A stretch of DNA of 55,541 nucleotides from an uncultured Pseudoflavonifractor sp. (GTDB lineage: Bacteria > Bacillota > Clostridia > Oscillospirales > Oscillospiraceae): assembly GCA_947651395.1 (NCBI GenBank), contig CANSYW010000013.1, positions 1 to 55,541 of the forward strand. Reading direction: 5' to 3'. Below are positions 16,496-24,340 of the stretch, in pieces (the first letter of the stretch is position 1; each line of letters starts with the position of its first letter). Made by a program: the position numbers and the translations under genes. The notes under the pieces were generated by a model. That model was not told where the DNA came from. It ran no database searches and saw only the letters and a list, made by a program, of their open reading frames with translations.

Positions 16496-18094
16496 GTGAT
16501 TCAGATAGGTAATCCAACTGCTCCCCTGCTGGAGATGAAAAACATCAAGAAGGACTTTTTCGGCAATCAGGTCCTCACCGACATCAACTTCACATTGAAT
16601 GAGGGAGAAGTCCTGGGGCTCTGCGGCGAGAACGGCGCGGGCAAAAGTACGCTCATGAAGATCCTCTTCGGTATGGACGTGATCCGGGAGACCGGCGGCT
16701 ACGAAGGGGATATCCTCATTCACGGTGAGAAGGCGGTCTTCTCCACCCCCTTCGACGCCCTGAAGGCCGGTATCGGCATGGTGCACCAGGAGTTCTCCCT
16801 GATTCCCGGCTTTACAGCCACCGAAAATATCCTGCTCAACCGGGAACCCCGGAAGACCAACGTGATCTCCCAGGTCTTCGGCGAGCGGCTCAATACCCTG
16901 GATCGCAAGGCCATGAAGGAGCGTTCTGACGCCGCCATTGATAAAATGGGGGTAAAGATCGACCCCAACATGACCATCAACGAGATGCCCGTGGGCCACA
17001 AGCAGTTCACCGAGATCGCCCGGGAGCTGAGCAAGGATCAGCTCAAGCTCCTCATCCTGGACGAGCCCACCGCCGTGCTCACCGAGCATGAGGCCGAGGC
17101 ACTGCTGGCGTCCATCCGGAACATGGCCGCCCAGGGCATCGCCATCATCTTCATCACCCACCGCCTCCATGAGATCCTGTCGGTGTGCGACAAGGTGGTA
17201 GTCATGCGGGACGGCTATGTGGTGCAGGATGTGCCCGCCAAGGACACCAACGTACCCGAGATCACCCGCTGGATGGTGGGCCGCAGCGTCCAGTCCGCCG
17301 CGGCCACGCAGATCCAGGATCACTCCGACGCTCCCATCCTCATGTCCATCCGCCACCTGTGGGTGGACATGCCCGGCGAGATCGTCCGGGACGTGGATCT
17401 GGACGTGCGTCAGGGTGAGATCCTGGGCATCGGCGGCCTGGCCGGCCAGGGCAAGCTGGGCATCCCCAACGGGATCATGGGCCTCTACGAGGCCGGCGGT
17501 ACTGTTGTATTCGACGGCAAGGAGATCCCCCTCAACAGTCCCCGGAAATGCCTGGACGCCTCGCTGGCCTTCGTCTCCGAGGATCGCCGGGGCGTGGGCC
17601 TTCTGCTGGATGAGTCTCTGGAGTGGAACATCGCCTTCACCGCCATGCAGGTACAGAACAAGTTTCTGAAAAACCTGCTGGGCGGGGCCGTCAAATGGCG
17701 GGACGAGAAGGCCATCCGCGCTGTGACCCAGAAGTATATCGAGGCTCTTCAGATCAAGTGCACCAGCTCCAGGCAGAAGGCCAGGGAGCTCTCCGGCGGC
17801 AACCAGCAGAAGATCTGTCTGGCCAAGGCCTTTGCCCTGGAGCCCAAGTTCCTCTTCGTCTCCGAGCCCACCCGGGGCATCGATGTTGGGGCCAAGTCCC
17901 TGGTGCTGGACGCTCTGAAGCAGTTCAACCGGGAAAGCGGCGTCACCGTCGTCATGATCTCCTCCGAGCTGGAGGAGCTGCGTCAGACCTGTGACCGCAT
18001 CGCCATCATCTCCGGCGGCAAGGTGGCCGGCATTCGCCCCGCCACCGACTCCTCCGAGGAGCTCGGCATGCTCATGGTCAGTCAAGTTGTATAA
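16496..18094 (+). CDS. RbsA/MglA-type double ABC ATPase
   Basis: 532 residues with two fused nucleotide-binding domains, the organisation of sugar and nucleoside (CUT2/BMP-type) importers. Domain 1 has Walker A GENGAGKS (44-51), a Q-loop VHQEF, a divergent signature (MPVGHKQ), Walker B LLILDEP and a switch ITHR. Domain 2 has a degenerate Walker A (GLAGQGKLG), an intact signature LSGGNQQK, and Walker B FLFVSEPTRGID, where the usual Asp before Glu is Ser. GTG 16496 is the upstream start; ATG 16535 is possible, as neither has a strong ribosome binding site. Confidence 0.9.
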   Translation: MIQIGNPTAPLLEMKNIKKDFFGNQVLTDINFTLNEGEVLGLCGENGAGKSTLMKILFGMDVIRETGGYEGDILIHGEKAVFSTPFDALKAGIGMVHQEFSLIPGFTATENILLNREPRKTNVISQVFGERLNTLDRKAMKERSDAAIDKMGVKIDPNMTINEMPVGHKQFTEIARELSKDQLKLLILDEPTAVLTEHEAEALLASIRNMAAQGIAIIFITHRLHEILSVCDKVVVMRDGYVVQDVPAKDTNVPEITRWMVGRSVQSAAATQIQDHSDAPILMSIRHLWVDMPGEIVRDVDLDVRQGEILGIGGLAGQGKLGIPNGIMGLYEAGGTVVFDGKEIPLNSPRKCLDASLAFVSEDRRGVGLLLDESLEWNIAFTAMQVQNKFLKNLLGGAVKWRDEKAIRAVTQKYIEALQIKCTSSRQKARELSGGNQQKICLAKAFALEPKFLFVSEPTRGIDVGAKSLVLDALKQFNRESGVTVVMISSELEELRQTCDRIAIISGGKVAGIRPATDSSEELGMLMVSQVV

Positions 18095-18108
18095 GGGAGG
18101 TGTGTGAC

Positions 18109-19191
18109 ATGAGCAAATCGCAAGAACGTCTGGGCCAGACAAGGTTTGGCCAGCTGGCCAGCGCCTATGGCCTGCCCCGCCTCATCATCACCGCCTTCCT
18201 GATCCTTCTGTTCATTCTGGCCCCCTTCTCCGGGGCCGACTTCGCCACCCAGATCTCCAACGTCATTGCCCGCTTCAGCTGGAACGCCGTGCTGGTGCTG
18301 GCCATGGTGCCTATGGTCCACTCGGGCTGCGGCCTGAACTTCGGCCTTCAGCTGGGCATTCTGGCGGGTCTGCTGGGCAGCACTCTGTCCATTGAGTTGG
18401 GACTCTCCGGCGGGGCCTGCTTCTTCATGGCCATCCTCATCGCCACCCCCTTCGCCATCCTCTTCGGCGGCGGCTACGGTCTGCTGCTCAACCGGATCAA
18501 GGGCGGCGAGATGATGGTGGCCACCTATGTGGGCTTCTCCTCGGTGTCCTTCATGTGTATGATGTGGCTCTTCCTGCCCTACAGCAACCCCACCATCGTC
18601 ATGGCCTACACCGGCGTGGGCCTGAAGCAGACCTTCTCCCTGGAGAACTTTTACGCCAACGTGCTGGCCGACTTTTTGAAGATCGATCTCAGCTCTTTCG
18701 GCATCAACCTGATCATTCCCACCGGCTCTATCCTGTTCTTTGCCCTGCTGGCCTTCCTTATGTGGGCTTTCCTCCACACCAAGACGGGCACCGCTATGAC
18801 GGCCGTGGGCTCCAACCCCACCTTCGCCAGGGCCTCCGGCATCAACATCGACCGCTCCCGGACCCTCTCTGTGATCCTGTCCACCTGGCTGGGCGCCGTG
18901 GGTATCCTGGTCTATCAACAGGGCTTCGGCTTCCTGCAGGCCTATAACGCCCCGCTGAACATGGCCCTTCCCGCCGTGTCCGCCATCCTCATTGGCGGCG
19001 CTTCGGTAAATAAGGCCAGCATCTCCAACGTGATCATCGGCACCTTCCTGTTCCAGGGCCTGGTGACCATGACTCCCACCGTAATGAACTCTATGCTGAA
19101 CGTGGGCGATATGAGCGAGGTCATCCGCGTCATCGTTTCCCAGGGTATGATCCTCTACGCGCTGACGAGAAAGACGGAGGGATCGAAATGA
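18109..19191 (+). CDS. RbsC-like ABC transporter permease 1
   Basis: 360 residues with about eight to ten hydrophobic helices, of the branched/CUT2 permease family. It shows GCGLNFGLQLGILAGLLG near the N terminus and the coupling region TAVGSNPTFARASGINIDRSR in the second half. The last third has ALPAVSAILIGGASVNKASI, close to the conserved glycine-rich motif of ribose-type permeases. The ATG at 18109 is chosen because AAGGGAGG ends 8 nt upstream; an in-frame GTG lies at 18100. It overlaps the second permease by 4 nt, so the two probably form a heterodimer. Confidence 0.88.
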   Translation: MSKSQERLGQTRFGQLASAYGLPRLIITAFLILLFILAPFSGADFATQISNVIARFSWNAVLVLAMVPMVHSGCGLNFGLQLGILAGLLGSTLSIELGLSGGACFFMAILIATPFAILFGGGYGLLLNRIKGGEMMVATYVGFSSVSFMCMMWLFLPYSNPTIVMAYTGVGLKQTFSLENFYANVLADFLKIDLSSFGINLIIPTGSILFFALLAFLMWAFLHTKTGTAMTAVGSNPTFARASGINIDRSRTLSVILSTWLGAVGILVYQQGFGFLQAYNAPLNMALPAVSAILIGGASVNKASISNVIIGTFLFQGLVTMTPTVMNSMLNVGDMSEVIRVIVSQGMILYALTRKTEGSK

Positions 19192-20306
19192 AAAAGAATC
19201 ATGTAGTCGAATTTCTGCGCAACAACATGGTCCCCATCATGTTCATCATCATCTGCGCCATCTGCATCTACCTCTCCGGCTTCTCCTGGAGCTACCTTCT
19301 CAACCAGGTGGTCACCCGTATGGGCCGAAACATCTTCCTGATCCTCAGCCTGCTGATCCCCATTATGGCGGGCATGGGTCTGAACTTCGGCATGACCCTT
19401 GGGGCCATGGCCGGAGAGATCGCCCTGATCCTGGTGGCCGACTGGCAGATCTGGGGCATCCCCGGGGTGGTGCTGGCCATGCTGCTGTCCATCCCCCTCT
19501 CCGTACTGCTGGGTCTCATGTGCGGCAAGCTCATGAACATGGCCAAGGGCCGGGAGATGATCACCGGCTATATCCTCAACTACTTTATGGGCGGCCTCTA
19601 TTTGCTGGTAGTGCTCTATATGATGGGTCCTATCATTCCCATCAAGCACACATCCATCCGTCTGCCCCGGGGCTTTGGCGTGCGCACCACCACCGACCTG
19701 TCCAATATGCGTCAATGCCTGGATAACCAGTGGGCCCTCACCATCGGCGGCGTGAAGATCCCTCTGCTCACCTTCGCCATCATCGGCCTTCTGTGCCTGT
19801 TCATCGTCTGGTTCCGCAAGACCAAGCTGGGCCAGGACATGCGGGCGGTGGGCCAGGACATGGAGGTGGCCCGGGACGCGGGCATCAAGGTGGAGCGCAC
19901 CCGTATCATCTCCATCATCATGTCCACCGTCTTCGCCGGCTTCGGCATGATCATCTATCTGCAGAACATCGGCAACTTCCCCACCTACACCGCTCACACC
20001 CAGATCGGCATGTTCTGCATTGCCGCCCTGCTGGTCGGCGGCGCCAGCGTGGAGAAGGCCTCCATCGGCAATGTGTTCCTGGGGGTCATCCTGTTCCACA
20101 CCATGTTCATCGTGGCTCCCAAGGCCGGACAGAACCTTACCGCCTCCCCCCAGATCGGCGAGTACTTCCGGGTCTTCGTCTCCTACGGCATCATCACCAT
20201 TGCTCTGGTGATGTATGAGGCCAAGAAGCGCAGGACCAGGTCGGGCGCCGGCGCTCTGCTGGCTCAGGCCCAGCAGGCCGAAAAGAAGGGGGGCGAGACG
20301 GCATGA
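19188..20306 (+). CDS. RbsC-like ABC transporter permease 2
   Basis: 372 residues and a paralogue of the preceding permease. It shares GMGLNFGMTLGAMAGEIALIL (N-terminal half), the coupling block RAVGQDMEVARDAGIKVERTR and the later FCIAALLVGGASVEKASIGN. About eight to ten membrane segments and a basic cytoplasmic C terminus are predicted. ATG overlaps the previous stop, with GGAGGG 6 nt upstream. It pairs with permease 1 to form the channel for the DUF3798-bound ligand, whose identity is unknown. Confidence 0.88.
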   Translation: MKKNHVVEFLRNNMVPIMFIIICAICIYLSGFSWSYLLNQVVTRMGRNIFLILSLLIPIMAGMGLNFGMTLGAMAGEIALILVADWQIWGIPGVVLAMLLSIPLSVLLGLMCGKLMNMAKGREMITGYILNYFMGGLYLLVVLYMMGPIIPIKHTSIRLPRGFGVRTTTDLSNMRQCLDNQWALTIGGVKIPLLTFAIIGLLCLFIVWFRKTKLGQDMRAVGQDMEVARDAGIKVERTRIISIIMSTVFAGFGMIIYLQNIGNFPTYTAHTQIGMFCIAALLVGGASVEKASIGNVFLGVILFHTMFIVAPKAGQNLTASPQIGEYFRVFVSYGIITIALVMYEAKKRRTRSGAGALLAQAQQAEKKGGETA

Positions 20307-20809
20307 AGAACGTACGCACCCTTCTGATCCGTCTGGCCGTGGTTGCCCTGTGCATCGCTCTGGGCGCCACCATGCTGGTCATCGGCCGGGGCCACACCCT
20401 CTACTTCGACAACAAGACCCTGGAGGACTACGAGGGTCAGACCTACTCCGCCTACCACAAGGTGGTGGTCACCGTCAAGGGCGAGGAGGTTGCCAAGCTG
20501 GGCAAGCGGGAGCGCGGCTCCGCCATCTGGATCGGTCAGAACTTCAAAATGACCCTGGAGCTCACCCAGAACAAGGGAGACGAGCCTGTGATCCAGGAGT
20601 TCAGCATCAAGCTGCCCTATGACCTGGACGGCATCATCATCAACCTGCCCGCCTATCTGGCCGGCCTGCCCGAGGAGGCCTGGCTCACTGAGTTCATCCC
20701 CGCGCCTCCGAAGGATGACGAGGAGCCCATCGACGACGACCTCGGTCTGGGAGACGACCTGGGTCTGGGCGAAGATCTGGGCCTGGGCGCCGAGGGTCTG
20801 GAAGGCTGA
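20303..20809 (+). CDS. DUF6672-like small membrane-anchored protein
   Basis: 168 residues: one N-terminal membrane segment (about 8-27), then a predicted extracytoplasmic beta-rich domain (LYFDNKTLEDYEGQTY, HKVVVTVKGEEVAKLGKRER, NFKMTLELTQ, IKLPYDLDGIIINLPAYLAG). From memory it matches DUF6672, seen as the last gene of such transporter operons. The C-terminal 25 residues are an unusual acidic Leu-Gly repeat (DDLGLG, DDLGLG, EDLGLG). ATG overlaps the previous stop, so it is made with the permeases. It may be an accessory or assembly subunit of the transporter; the function is not known. Confidence 0.78.
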   Translation: MKNVRTLLIRLAVVALCIALGATMLVIGRGHTLYFDNKTLEDYEGQTYSAYHKVVVTVKGEEVAKLGKRERGSAIWIGQNFKMTLELTQNKGDEPVIQEFSIKLPYDLDGIIINLPAYLAGLPEEAWLTEFIPAPPKDDEEPIDDDLGLGDDLGLGEDLGLGAEGLEG

Positions 20810-20831
20810 GATCTCCCCTCATACGTCACAT

Positions 20832-20878
20832 TACGCCCCCTGTCCCCGGTAATGCGCCGGGAGCGGGGGGCGTTTTTT
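20832..20878 (+). terminator. Terminator of the DUF3798 operon
   Basis: ACGCCCCC and GGGGGCGT, with inner CCCGG/CCGGG, form a two-part stem followed by seven T. Confidence 0.85.
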
Positions 20879-20899
20879 TACCCAGGGCAAAGAAGAAAG

Positions 20900-20937
20900 G
20901 AGCCCGACCTCGCAGAGGAGGTCGGGCTCCCTTTTTA
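20900..20937. terminator. Terminator of the Sel1-repeat gene
   Basis: GGAGCCCGACCTC and GAGGTCGGGCTCC form a perfect 13-bp stem. T-rich sequence lies on both sides, so it can act from either direction between the convergent units. Confidence 0.8.
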
Positions 20938-20944
20938 TCCTGTC

Positions 20945-23900
20945 TCAGCCGAAGAACTTCTTGAAGAAGCCGCCCTTCTTCTTGGGCTCCTCCTTGGGAG
21001 GCTCTTCCTCCTTGGGCGCTTCCTTCGGCGTCTCCGCCTCAGGGGCATCGGTCTTGGCGCCGGGATAGGCGTTTACGGCCCCTCCCTTACCGCTCAGCCG
21101 CTCCATGGCCTCCTTGGCCACCTGAGATCCCTTTGCCGCCGCCTGGCGGTAGTAATCCAGCGCCTTGGGAATGTCGGGGCCCAGCCCGGCCAGACCCCGC
21201 TCGGTGAACTCGCCCAGCTTGTAGAGCGCCCCGGCATGGCCCCGGGCGGCGGCCTTTTTGTACCACTCCACCGCCTGCACCCGATCCTTATGTACTCCGT
21301 CGCCATTATCGTAGCACAGACCCATATTGTAGAGGCCCCGGAGGTTATTCTGCTCCGCCGCCTTCTGGAACCACTGGAAGGCGGCCACCTTATCCTGCTT
21401 GACCCCGGTGCCGTTCAGGTAAAACCAGGCGATGTTGCACTGGGCAAAGGCGTCCCCGCTCTGGGCGGCCAGCAGATAGAGCCGGGCAGCCTCCTCCAGA
21501 TCCTTCTCCACGCCCTCGCCCATCTCGTAGAGGTAACCCAGATTGCACTGGGCACGGGGGTAGTTTTTCTTCACCGCCTCGGAGTACCAGTGGACGGCCA
21601 CAGCCTTGTCCACCTCCACGCCCAAGCCCTCGTCATAGCAGTAGGCCAGGTTGCACTGGGCACGGGGATAGCCTTGCTCGGCGGCCTTGGTGTACCAGAA
21701 GATCGCCTCGGTCATGGACTTTTCCACCCCGATGCCCGCCTCGTAGCAGTAGCCCAGGTTACACTGGGCACGGGGATAGCCCTCCTCAGCGGACTTGCGG
21801 TAGAGCTCCACCGCCTTGGGCTTATCCTCCGCCACACCGCTGCCCGACTCATAGCACCAGCCCAGGTTGCACATGGCCACCTCGTCTCCCAGATCGGCGC
21901 CCTTCTGATAGCATTCCACGGCCTTCTCCCAGCTCTGCTGACAGCCCCAACCGTTTTCATAGCTCACGCCCAGATTGCAAAGAGCGGGGGGATAGTTCCG
22001 CTGGGCGGCCTTCTCATACCACATAAAGCTCTTGGTGTAATCCTGCTCCACACCCATGCCCCGCTCATAGCACCAGCCCAGATTGCTCATGGCCCGGGGA
22101 TATTCCTGCTCGGCGGCTTTGGTGTACCACAGCACGGCCTTTTCCCAGCTCTGCTCCAGGCCCTTGCCGACCTCGTAACACCAGCCCAGGTTGCACTGGC
22201 CCCGGGGATCTCCCTGCTCGGCGGCGGCGGCATACCACTTCACCGCCTCTTCCCAGCTCTGGGGAACGCCCTTGCCCGCCTCACAGCACCAGCCGTAATT
22301 GCACTGGGCCCGGGGGTAACCCTGCTGGGCGGCGGCCAGATACCACTTGGTGGCCTCCTCCCAGCTCTGCTCCACCCCGTCGCCGGACTCATAAAGATAG
22401 CCCAGATTGGTCTGGGCCCGGGGGTAGCCCCGCTCGGCGGCGGCACGGTACCACTTGGCGGCGTCGGCCATGGACGCCTCCACGCCCTTGCCCGCCTCGT
22501 AGCACCAGCCCAGATTGCACTGAGCGGGGGGATAGTCCAGCTCGGCAGCCCTTCGGTAGAGCTCCACGGCTTTCTCCCAGCTCTGCTCTACTCCCTCGCC
22601 CTCCTCGTAAAACAGGCCCATGCGGCACAAGCCTCTGGGATTCTCCTTCTCAGCGGCGGCGGAGAACCACTTGACGGCCTCCTGGATACTCTTGTCCACG
22701 CCCTTGCCGAACTCACAGCACCAGGCGTAGTTGCACATACCTACGGCGTAGCCCATATCGGCGGCCTTCTTGTAGAGCTCGGCCGCCTTTTCCCAGCTCT
22801 GCTCCACCTCTTCGCCGTTCTCATAGCACAGACCCAGCCGGCACACGGCGGGGGGATAGTCCCGCACCGCGGCCCCCTGATAGAGCCGCACCGCCTCAGT
22901 CATGTTCTTCTCCACACCCTCGCCGTGCTCATAGCACCAGCCCAGGTTGTTCAGCGCCCGGGGATCGCCCTGGGCGGCGGCCTTGGCGTACCACTCCACC
23001 GCCTTTTGCCAGCTCTGCTCCACCCCCAGGCCGGACTCGCTGCACCAGCCCAGGTTGCACTGGGCCCGGGCATAGCCCGCCTCGGCGGCGGCGGTGTACC
23101 ACTTGATAGCGTCGGGCCAGCTCTGCTCCACGCCCTCGCCGGCCTCGTAGCACCAGCCCAGGTTGCACTGGGCGGGGGGATAGTTCTGCTCGGCGGAGAG
23201 CTTATAGAGCTCCACGGCCCGCTCCATGCTCACCTCCACCCCGTCACCCCGCTCGAAGCACAGGCCAAGATTGCAAAGGGCCCGGGGATCCTGCTGGTCG
23301 GCGGCCTTCATATACCACTTGATGGCCTGGGCCTGGTCTTTCTCCACGCCCTCGCCCATCTCATAGCACCAGGCCAGATTGCACTGGGCGGGGGGATAGC
23401 CCCGCTCGGCGGCGGCCCGATAAAGGGTAGTGGCCTTCTCCCAGCTCTGCTCCTCCACACCCTCGCCCCGCTCATAGCACAGGCCCAGGTTACATAGGGC
23501 ACGGGGATCCTCCTGCTCGGCGGCCATGGAGTACCAGTACACCGCCTCGGTCATGCTCTGCTCCACGCCCTTGCCGAACTCATAGCACCAGCCCAGGTTG
23601 CACTGGGCACGGGCGTAGCCCATGTCGGCGGCCTGACGGTAGAGCTCGGTGGCCTTCTCCCAGCTCTGCTCCTTGCCCTCGCCGCACTCCCAGCACAGGC
23701 CCAGAGCGCAGACGCCGGGGGCGTAGTCGGCCTCGGCGGCCTTCTCAAAGAGCTCCACCGCCTTGTCGAAGTCCTGCTCCACCCCCTCACCCTGTTGGTA
23801 GAGCTGACCCAGAGCGCACCAGCCGGCGGGGTCGTCCATATCCCCTACCCGCTGAAAGTACTCCACCGCCTTCTCCTTGTCCTGGGGAAGGCCCAGCCGG

Positions 23901-24157
23901 CCCCGGAGGTAGCACAGTCCCATATGGTAAATGGCGTGGGGGTACTCCTCCTCCATCGCCCGCCGGACATAGGCCAGCGCCTTTTCATTGTCTCCCTTTT
24001 CCTCAGCCTGTTCGGAAAGACACATCCAGCCATAGCCGGAGACATAGTCCTCCTCCACCGGCACGAACATCTCCCCGCCGCAGTGGGGACATTTTTCCAG
24101 GTTCTCGTCCTCGGTCACATACCCGCAGTCGGAACCGTCACAACGAAAGAATTCCAA
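20945..24157 (-). CDS. Giant Sel1-repeat protein with N-terminal zinc ribbon
   Basis: 1070 residues. The first 30 contain four Cys (6, 11, 23, 26) in a zinc-ribbon arrangement ending CPHCGG. From about residue 100 there are about 25 consecutive 36-residue Sel1-like (TPR-type) repeats with consensus RAQCNLGWCYE-G-GVEQSWEKAV-WY--AAE-GYP, preceded by one degenerate repeat. The tail (about 1020-1070) is Glu/Pro/Lys-rich and ends with a basic aromatic peptide (KKKGGFFKKFFG) that could bind membranes. No signal peptide, so it is cytosolic. Start is TTG 24157 with GGAGG 8 nt upstream. Sel1 proteins usually scaffold protein complexes; the partner is unknown. Confidence 0.88.
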   Translation of the reverse strand: MEFFRCDGSDCGYVTEDENLEKCPHCGGEMFVPVEEDYVSGYGWMCLSEQAEEKGDNEKALAYVRRAMEEEYPHAIYHMGLCYLRGRLGLPQDKEKAVEYFQRVGDMDDPAGWCALGQLYQQGEGVEQDFDKAVELFEKAAEADYAPGVCALGLCWECGEGKEQSWEKATELYRQAADMGYARAQCNLGWCYEFGKGVEQSMTEAVYWYSMAAEQEDPRALCNLGLCYERGEGVEEQSWEKATTLYRAAAERGYPPAQCNLAWCYEMGEGVEKDQAQAIKWYMKAADQQDPRALCNLGLCFERGDGVEVSMERAVELYKLSAEQNYPPAQCNLGWCYEAGEGVEQSWPDAIKWYTAAAEAGYARAQCNLGWCSESGLGVEQSWQKAVEWYAKAAAQGDPRALNNLGWCYEHGEGVEKNMTEAVRLYQGAAVRDYPPAVCRLGLCYENGEEVEQSWEKAAELYKKAADMGYAVGMCNYAWCCEFGKGVDKSIQEAVKWFSAAAEKENPRGLCRMGLFYEEGEGVEQSWEKAVELYRRAAELDYPPAQCNLGWCYEAGKGVEASMADAAKWYRAAAERGYPRAQTNLGYLYESGDGVEQSWEEATKWYLAAAQQGYPRAQCNYGWCCEAGKGVPQSWEEAVKWYAAAAEQGDPRGQCNLGWCYEVGKGLEQSWEKAVLWYTKAAEQEYPRAMSNLGWCYERGMGVEQDYTKSFMWYEKAAQRNYPPALCNLGVSYENGWGCQQSWEKAVECYQKGADLGDEVAMCNLGWCYESGSGVAEDKPKAVELYRKSAEEGYPRAQCNLGYCYEAGIGVEKSMTEAIFWYTKAAEQGYPRAQCNLAYCYDEGLGVEVDKAVAVHWYSEAVKKNYPRAQCNLGYLYEMGEGVEKDLEEAARLYLLAAQSGDAFAQCNIAWFYLNGTGVKQDKVAAFQWFQKAAEQNNLRGLYNMGLCYDNGDGVHKDRVQAVEWYKKAAARGHAGALYKLGEFTERGLAGLGPDIPKALDYYRQAAAKGSQVAKEAMERLSGKGGAVNAYPGAKTDAPEAETPKEAPKEEEPPKEEPKKKGGFFKKFFG

Positions 24158-24212
24158 GAGAACATCCTCCTTTGCTCTTTTCCACGCCCCCTTCCGGGGC
24201 TATATCAAAACT

Positions 24213-24241
24213 ATTATACTCTTCACTTTCCCCGGACACAA
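24213..24241 (-). promoter_or_regulatory. Promoter of the Sel1-repeat gene
   Basis: Minus strand -35 TTGTGT (24236-24241), 17-nt spacer, perfect -10 TATAAT (24213-24218). Confidence 0.65.
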
Positions 24242-24273
24242 GGGGGGAAGAAGAAAAAAACGTCTGGTTTCCG

Positions 24274-24302
24274 TTGACTTTTTCACCGGTTTTCGATATG
24301 CT
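24274..24302 (+). promoter_or_regulatory. Promoter of the IlvD/Edd-family gene
   Basis: -35 TTGACT (24274-24279), 17-nt spacer, -10 TATGCT (24297-24302), 38 nt before the start codon. Confidence 0.6.
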
Positions 24303-24340
24303 GTGACTGCTGAAACACCCCACGGAAAGGAAGGCTTCCT

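Noticed and set aside
14997-16517. A 506-codon open frame on the minus strand opposite the DUF3798 gene
   Set aside because: Gly/Val/His-rich shadow of a strongly codon-biased gene. It runs through the promoter and operator of that gene.
16484-18142. A 552-codon open frame opposite the RbsA-like ATPase
   Set aside because: Antisense shadow in GC-rich DNA with no family resemblance; the ATPase on the other strand has all expected motifs.
20852-23497. An 881-codon open frame on the plus strand opposite the Sel1-repeat gene
   Set aside because: It is the antisense of 36-residue repeats; its own periodic Gly/Leu/His sequence is a by-product. No ribosome binding site, and the Sel1 protein explains the region.
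20945-24157. The regularly spaced repeats considered as a CRISPR array
   Set aside because: The unit is 108 bp, diverged, in frame throughout, and encodes Sel1 repeats; no spacers.
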